From JBCCTX01 sp039197765 (GTDB taxonomy: Bacteria > Bacteroidota > Bacteroidia > J057): a stretch of DNA of 18,812 bases. Positions 14,368-18,812 of this stretch are shown piece after piece. The stretch's first letter is position 1; every line of letters begins with the position of its first letter. The position numbers were made by a program, and so were the translations under genes. The stretch covers positions 1 through 18,812 of the forward strand of contig JBCCTX010000144.1 in assembly GCA_039197765.1 (NCBI GenBank). Direction: 5' to 3'. The notes under the pieces were generated by a model. The model saw only the letters and a program-made list of their open reading frames with translations. It searched no databases and was not told the DNA's origin.

Positions 14368-16241
14368 ACGCTTATTGGAATTTGTATAATGGTTGTTGTT
14401 CCATGGTTTGGGGAAGAATCTATCACGATCTTACCCTTCAGCTGCCTAACGCGCATCCCTATATTTTCCAAACCCATCCCATGTGAATGATTCGTATTAA
14501 ACCCTACTCCATCATCCTCTACCATGAGGGTAAGTTTCTGTGGAGCCTGCATGAAATGAACCCCTACCTTGTCAGCAAAGGCATGCTTGATGACATTTTG
14601 CAATAGTTCTTGGATGATTCGGTAAAGCGTGAGTTCAGTCTTTTGGGAAAATTTAATATCGTCTATGTGGACAAAAAATTCTGTTTGAATAGGATGAGAA
14701 TACTTCGTCTGGTTCAACAAACCCTCAATGGCAGGGATAAGCCCTTCCTTTATCAATACGGCAGGCATAAGGTTGTGAGAAATCCTTCGTAGTTCCTCGC
14801 AGGATTGATCAATCATAGCCGCGATTTCAGGTTCTTTGGCGATCCTATGCCTCACAATTGCTAGTAAACTCCCTAGGCTATCATGAAGATCTTGAGAAAT
14901 ACGTTTTCGCTCACTCTCCTGGGTGAATAAGATTGTCTCAAGCTCGTTTTGCTGTTGTGTTCGATGTTGCCTTAAGCGCATATAGGAGTTTATAGATATG
15001 CCCGAGGCTATCAGCGCAAATAAGCTCAGTAATAAAATGCGATTCCAGGATCGCTCTTTTTGAAATTTTTGTTCATTTTCCTGCTTTTCTGTTGCCAGGT
15101 GTAGAATTTCTACCTCCTTCTTTTCGGTCTCGTATTTCATTTCTAAGTCCGCAATCCTTTCCATGTAGGAGGCGTTTATCATACTATCATTCCATTTCTC
15201 GTACAACTTTCTGGTTTCCAAAGCTTTCTCATAAGTTCCTGCAGCTTCATATAGTTCTGAAAGAAGCAGGTAGGTCTGCTTATATAGGGTGACCTTCCCT
15301 TTTTCGCCATATAGCTGAATAGCCTCTAAATAGGCTTTCTCTGCACCTTGAAAATCTCCCTTGGTCTTAAGGATACTCCCTTCCAGTGCTTTGCATTGAG
15401 CATTGTCCTGAGTATTTTCGCTTTTTTCTGCTAATTCATAAGCTAAGGCTAGGTATTGGGTTGCCTGCTCCCAATCGTCCAAACTCAGCCATAGATTTGC
15501 CATATTATTGTAATTCTGGTAGAGCTGAAAATCTTGCCCCAGTTCTTGATGGATCTCAACTGATCGCTCATACATCCTTAAGGCTTGAGATATATTTCCT
15601 TTCTTTCGATGGATTAATCCCAAGTTCCCAAGGTTGTGGGCTATTCCTTCCTTTATTCCTAGCTTTTCACATATTTCTAGAGATTTGGTGTAATACACTT
15701 TTGCCTTGTCATAGTCTTCTAACCAATAATAATTTATCCCCAAGTTGTTATAGCTCCTAGCACAGCCTTTTGAGTCTCCTATTCCTTCAAATAATTCCAT
15801 CGCTAATAAATGGGTTCCAATAGACTGGGGATATCTTCCCTGGTAATGATAGGCAAGCCCCTCGTTATTCAATAAAAGTGCTAGCTGCTTTTCAGAAGCT
15901 GCATGTGCCAACTCTTTAGCAACTTTTGCATATTCCAGAGCCTCTTGATATGCCCCATTTTTCAATTTATTGGAAGCGTACCCTTGGTATAACCTAAAGG
16001 ATAAAGAATCATTCAGAAATGCATCTCGCATTGACCAAGCTGAATCAATATAGCCTGTTGCAAGGGCTAGATCCGTAGTTTCCATAGCATTATGCAACTG
16101 AATATAAATGGCTACTTTGCCTTCAATGCTAATATCCATACGTAGGGCACGAGATAAACTATCTTCCCCCCCCATTCCTTGGGTAAAAGATGGAAAATAG
16201 AGCGAAACTAAAAGGAGATAAAAGTGAAGTGAAATTTTCAT
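14364..16241 (-). CDS. TPR-containing sensor histidine kinase (HisKA_3 type)
   Basis: The 625-residue protein begins with a signal sequence or anchor (MKISLHFYLLLVSLYFPSF). A periplasmic region (about 25-350) of tetratricopeptide repeats follows, for example ARSYNNLGINYYWLEDYDKA (161-180) and AHNLGNLGLIHRKKGNISQA (201-220). Then come a coiled-coil stretch (about 355-398) and one membrane helix (401-421). The cytoplasmic part has a HisKA_3 dimerisation/phosphoacceptor segment with His453 in SQDLHDSLG and a HATPase domain with the N-box Asn549 in QELLQNVIKHA, DDGVGF at 576-581, and GLENIGMR at 590-597. TPR-fronted kinases of this type, paired with NarL-type regulators, are common in Bacteroidota. 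The ligand is unknown. A run of eight G falls at codons 23-26, so slippage there would abolish expression. Confidence 0.93.
   Translation of the reverse strand: MKISLHFYLLLVSLYFPSFTQGMGGEDSLSRALRMDISIEGKVAIYIQLHNAMETTDLALATGYIDSAWSMRDAFLNDSLSFRLYQGYASNKLKNGAYQEALEYAKVAKELAHAASEKQLALLLNNEGLAYHYQGRYPQSIGTHLLAMELFEGIGDSKGCARSYNNLGINYYWLEDYDKAKVYYTKSLEICEKLGIKEGIAHNLGNLGLIHRKKGNISQALRMYERSVEIHQELGQDFQLYQNYNNMANLWLSLDDWEQATQYLALAYELAEKSENTQDNAQCKALEGSILKTKGDFQGAEKAYLEAIQLYGEKGKVTLYKQTYLLLSELYEAAGTYEKALETRKLYEKWNDSMINASYMERIADLEMKYETEKKEVEILHLATEKQENEQKFQKERSWNRILLLSLFALIASGISINSYMRLRQHRTQQQNELETILFTQESERKRISQDLHDSLGSLLAIVRHRIAKEPEIAAMIDQSCEELRRISHNLMPAVLIKEGLIPAIEGLLNQTKYSHPIQTEFFVHIDDIKFSQKTELTLYRIIQELLQNVIKHAFADKVGVHFMQAPQKLTLMVEDDGVGFNTNHSHGMGLENIGMRVRQLKGKIVIDSSPNHGTTTIIQIPISV
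16166..16173 (-). repeat. Run of eight G in the 5' coding end of the sensor kinase
   Basis: The minus strand reads ATG GGG GGG GAA at codons 23-26, eight G in a row (eight C on the plus strand). Gain or loss of one base would shift the kinase frame just after the signal sequence. Confidence 0.9.
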
Positions 16242-16310
16242 TAAGCCTATTTACCCGTTTGAAACTCATTGGTTCAAGGGTTAGGCCCATTGCTTATACA
16301 GATTCCTTAT

Positions 16311-16328
16311 GGGAATTTAAAAATTCCC
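16311..16328. repeat. Inverted repeat upstream of the sensor kinase
   Basis: GGGAATTT (16311-16318) and AAATTCCC (16321-16328) form a near-continuous palindrome. On the plus strand four Ts follow, so it looks weakly terminator-like, but no plus-strand gene lies upstream. It sits 70 bp upstream of the kinase start and could be an operator. Confidence 0.35.
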
Positions 16329-16384
16329 TTTTAATTAATGAAATTATCTGAAAGACTTTTCGACATTCTGTACCAAAATATGGT

Positions 16385-18169
16385 TTACTGAGTCTTCAAC
16401 CGTTTGCGCACACTAAAAAGGAAAATCGCTCCCAAGATAGCCAATACTGTCAATCCCCCTGCTTCCATGGTGTGTCCATAAATCCATTGTCCCGTTGCAA
16501 ATAAAACTGAATAGACAGTTATACTACCAATAACCATACAGAGAATTTCTAGGGGTAGTTGCCCTTGTGCCTTTTCCAGGTCAATACCCGCTGATTGAGC
16601 CTTTTCAATAACACTATCCCAACCTGGGCCTCCAGGCCTAATTTTTTGGTAGAATTTAACCAAGGTATCTTGACTTTCGGGTGGAGTGAGAAAAGTTGCC
16701 AAAACCCAAAAGACCGTCGTAAGTAAGGCACCCCAGGCGGTTTTCATATAAGGTTCCAGTGGGAAAATTCCTAAGCTATCGTGGATAAAGGTGAAGTAAA
16801 TAGCTATGGTAAGGGATGCCACCATTGCAATAATTTCCGTCATTGCACTAATGCGCCACCAAAACCAGCGGAGTATATATATCAGTCCTGTGCCTGCTCC
16901 AAGTAACAGTAGTAAATTAAACGCCTGAGTGGCATCTTTCAGCATCAGTCCTAGGCTAAGTCCCAGTATAGCCGTAACTACGCTAGCCCAACGTCCTATC
17001 CATACCAACTGTGTCTCTGTCGCTTGTGGATTTACAAAGCGTTGGTACACATCATTTACTAAATAAGCAGCACCCAAGTTGAGCTGAGTAGACATGGTAG
17101 ACATAAATGCCGCGATGAGAGAAGCGGCGACTAACCCCAATAGCCCCGACGGAAGAAAGCTCAACATAGCGGGATAGGCTACATCGTGTCCCAGCTTATC
17201 TGCAGGGAGATTAGGAAATGCCTCGGAAAGGTCGGAGAGTTCAGGAAAAACCACAATAGATGCTAGGGCGATTAAAATCCAGGGCCATGGCCTTAGGGCA
17301 TAATGCGCCACATTGTACAAAAGCGTAGCTCCTACAGCATTTCGCTCGTCTTTGGCAGAAAACATGCGTTGGGAGATATATCCTCCACCTCCGGGTTCTG
17401 AACCTGGGTAATAAGATGCCCACCATTGGACTGCCAAGGGTATAAGGAGTACGGGAACCCAGACATTGGGATCTCCAAAGTCTGGTAGAAAATTGAGCTT
17501 GGGTACTACCTGAGGATGTGAAATGAGTTCGCCTAATCCTCCTACCTGGGGTAAATTGACCAAGTAGATAGCAGCCCATATAGAACCGATCATAGCCAAT
17601 ACAAACTGTACAAAATCTGTAAAAATCACTGCCTTTAAGCCCCCTAATGCGCTGTAAGCTACTGTGATTGTACCCGCGATCAACAATGTTTGCCATCCGG
17701 GAAGCCCAAGAATAATCTCTCCAAATTTAACTGCTGCCAGGGAAACCGCCCCCATCACCAATACATTGAAGATCAATCCCAAGTACAAGGCGCGAAAGGC
17801 CCTAAGAAAGGAGGCTGCAGGGCCTGAATAGCGAAGTTCATAAAACTCTACATCTGTCATCACTTCAGATCGTCGCCAAAGTTTAGCATAGACAAATACT
17901 GTGAGCATTCCTGTAAGCAGTAAGGCCCACCAGACCCAGTTTCCTGCGACTCCACTTTCTCGAACCAAACCGGTAACTAGGTTGGGGGTATCCGAGGAAA
18001 AGGTTGTCGCCACCATAGAAACCCCTAGCAACCACCAAGGCATGTTTCTGCCGGAAAGAAAAAACTCAGAACTGGAGCTTCCGGCAGTACGGGAAGCCCA
18101 CAATCCAATCAATAAAGAAACGAGGAAAAATAATCCAATAATGGCCCAGTCGAGGACAGCAAGGTTCAT
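16385..18169 (-). CDS. Sodium:solute symporter (SSS family)
   Basis: The 594-residue protein is an inner-membrane transporter of the SSS (SLC5-like) family, using the sodium gradient for uptake. Hydrophobic segments fill most of the chain from residue 6 onward, about 13-15 of them. The SSS signature ALGGLKAVIFTDFVQF spans 174-189, and AAFMSTMSTQLN at 353-364 corresponds to the conserved Na2-site helix. SMVATTFSSDTPN at 51-63 is the TM1/TM2 unwound region typical of the family. A soluble loop of about 50 residues (PPESQDTL...GQLP, roughly 492-542) precedes the last two helices, as in many Bacteroidota members. The substrate is not predictable: sugar, amino acid or organic anion are all possible. 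No metabolic genes flank it to suggest one. A run of eight G lies 63 bp upstream of the start. Confidence 0.93.
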   Translation of the reverse strand: MNLAVLDWAIIGLFFLVSLLIGLWASRTAGSSSSEFFLSGRNMPWWLLGVSMVATTFSSDTPNLVTGLVRESGVAGNWVWWALLLTGMLTVFVYAKLWRRSEVMTDVEFYELRYSGPAASFLRAFRALYLGLIFNVLVMGAVSLAAVKFGEIILGLPGWQTLLIAGTITVAYSALGGLKAVIFTDFVQFVLAMIGSIWAAIYLVNLPQVGGLGELISHPQVVPKLNFLPDFGDPNVWVPVLLIPLAVQWWASYYPGSEPGGGGYISQRMFSAKDERNAVGATLLYNVAHYALRPWPWILIALASIVVFPELSDLSEAFPNLPADKLGHDVAYPAMLSFLPSGLLGLVAASLIAAFMSTMSTQLNLGAAYLVNDVYQRFVNPQATETQLVWIGRWASVVTAILGLSLGLMLKDATQAFNLLLLLGAGTGLIYILRWFWWRISAMTEIIAMVASLTIAIYFTFIHDSLGIFPLEPYMKTAWGALLTTVFWVLATFLTPPESQDTLVKFYQKIRPGGPGWDSVIEKAQSAGIDLEKAQGQLPLEILCMVIGSITVYSVLFATGQWIYGHTMEAGGLTVLAILGAIFLFSVRKRLKTQ

Positions 18170-18231
18170 AGAAGTCTAATTTTCACAGAAAGCTACGGAA
18201 AATTTAGCTTTAGCCCTAGGGTAAGGTGAAA

Positions 18232-18239
18232 GGGGGGGG
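18232..18239 (+). repeat. Run of eight G upstream of the symporter
   Basis: Eight consecutive G on the plus strand (C on the gene's sense strand), 63-70 bp before the symporter ATG, where a promoter or leader would lie. Confidence 0.9.
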
Positions 18240-18391
18240 AAGTTTCTGGTTCGAGGTCTCCATTTGTCCTTATAAGTACCTAAGCAAAAGAATTGAGGTA
18301 ATGAAAGCGTCCCTTATCTTCATGTGTACCCTAAAGGGTTTTTATAATCGCCTGATTTTTACCGCAGCGTTTTGTGAGATAGACCCCTGTT

Positions 18392-18410
18392 ATCCCCTTA
18401 GAAAGGGGAT
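18392..18410. repeat. Perfect hairpin ATCCCCTT/AAGGGGAT
   Basis: ATCCCCTT (18392-18399) and AAGGGGAT (18403-18410) pair around AGA. There is no T run at either end. Its role is unknown. Confidence 0.5.
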
Positions 18411-18436
18411 GGGGAGGTACACAGAGAGGTCGAATT

Positions 18437-18467
18437 TACCTTTTTAGGTATTTAACGCTTAAATACC
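18437..18467. repeat. Two overlapping, mutually exclusive hairpins
   Basis: TACCT (18437-18441) can pair with AGGTA (18446-18450) around TTTT. Alternatively GGTATTTAA (18447-18455) can pair perfectly with TTAAATACC (18459-18467) around CGC. The shared GGTA means only one can form at a time. On the plus strand the second stem is followed by CTC and five Ts, so it is weakly terminator-like. Confidence 0.5.
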
Positions 18468-18687
18468 CTCTTTTTCCTCTTATAATTACTCCTTGATCCT
18501 CTGTGGTAAAATAAAAAAGTCCAAGGAACTTTGGTTTCATCTGACTGAAAGTATACATACCGAAACGGTTTTACTCCGGTACATAATGTTAGGATAAGAC
18601 TTATCATAATAGGTTCTGCTGTACAATTGATTACTAAGGAATCGTGAGCTAAATTCCCTACTGAAAGGCCTTTGGCGGGCTTGCTGA

Positions 18688-18764
18688 GGACAGACCATGG
18701 TCTGTCCCTATCCCAAGATGGAATGTCTCGACTTGTCCAGGTAGGGTCAGCTCATGATCTGACT
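18688..18764. repeat. Pair of related REP-like palindromes
   Basis: GGACAGACCATGGTCTGTCC (18688-18707) is a perfect 20-bp palindrome with no loop. Centred 57 bp further on, 18746-18763 (GTCAGCTCATGATCTGAC) is a palindrome with a single mismatched pair. The two share a core, CAGACCATGGTCTG against CAGCTCATGATCTG (11 of 14 identical). Paired related palindromes in a non-coding region fit a REP/BIME-type dispersed repeat, but only this pair is visible in the window. Confidence 0.6.
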
Positions 18765-18812
18765 TAGGAAATTGTATAAGAGATCTTACCAGAAAATTGG
18801 GCTTTAAATAAG

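Larger units (their letters stand above)
18170..18812. other. Gene-free structured region at the right edge
   Basis: Over 640 bp contain no convincing coding frame on either strand. The frames that can be drawn (18226-18447 plus; 18658-18810 minus, open at the edge) cross hairpins and resemble no protein I know. The region presumably holds the symporter promoter near 18170-18260 and otherwise contains the G run, hairpins and REP-like palindromes listed separately. Smaller inverted repeats are also present: TACCG/CGGTA at about 18559-18582 and GATAAG/CTTATC at about 18593-18605. No tRNA cloverleaf or known riboswitch is recognised. Confidence 0.6.

Noticed and set aside
17241..17696. 151-codon minus-strand frame inside the symporter
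   Set aside because: It is an alternative frame of the same strand, rich in Arg, Gly and Cys in a random-looking way; the symporter frame explains the region.
18226..18447. 73-codon plus-strand frame near the right edge
   Set aside because: It begins inside the G8 run and ends in a hairpin, with no family resemblance and no upstream signal.
18658..18810. Minus-strand frame open at the right edge (about 51 codons)
   Set aside because: It reads straight through both REP-like palindromes and ends at a TAG. It could be the C-terminus of a gene beyond the edge, but nothing in it is recognisable.

Overview
The window looks like a piece of a Bacteroidota chromosome, probably from a free-living or aquatic lineage (Cytophagia, Saprospiria or similar). 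Three things point there: a secreted protein ending in a type IX secretion (Por) sorting domain, an arginase-like protein of a kind I know from Bacteroidota, and the general lack of Shine-Dalgarno sequences in a moderately AT-rich background. I cannot name a species. I see no rRNA, tRNA, CRISPR array, transposase or phage gene.

Layout. Positions 1-4349 (minus strand) hold a glycogen debranching enzyme, then a fused acetate kinase-PduL phosphotransacylase, then the start of a small membrane protein that runs off the left edge. Positions 4631-6153 (minus) hold purS and lysA, overlapping by 4 nt and closed by a clear terminator. Positions 6264-8193 (plus) hold a PD-(D/E)XK (HsdR-N-like) nuclease domain joined to a membrane anchor, then a membrane coiled-coil protein preceded by an unusual 7-bp-periodic repeat. 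A minus-strand extended SDR gene (8222-9193) diverges from a plus-strand pair (9251-11124): an arginase-fold protein that has lost most metal ligands, overlapping by TTGA with an MlaF-type ABC ATPase. Positions 11133-16241 (minus) hold a possible 79-residue membrane protein, a secreted T9SS substrate, and a TPR sensor kinase/NarL-type response regulator pair with a 4-nt overlap. Positions 16385-18169 (minus) hold a sodium:solute symporter. The last 640 bp (18170-18812) have no convincing gene but hold several hairpins, a run of eight G and a pair of related REP-like palindromes.

How the genes fit together. The debranching enzyme and the Ack-PduL fusion could link glycogen breakdown to substrate-level ATP formation from acyl-CoA. 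The kinase/regulator pair is a complete two-component system of unknown stimulus beside a secreted protein and a transporter. The other genes are mostly housekeeping (lysine and purine synthesis) or unassigned.

Most worth attention: (1) the one-polypeptide AckA-PduL enzyme with both active sites apparently intact; (2) the membrane-anchored nuclease with a complete motif set; (3) the metal-site-depleted arginase relative coupled to a lone Mla-type ATPase; (4) the seven-copy heptanucleotide repeat abutting a start codon; (5) two G8 runs, one in the sensor-kinase coding sequence and one upstream of the symporter; (6) the REP-like palindromes at the right end.
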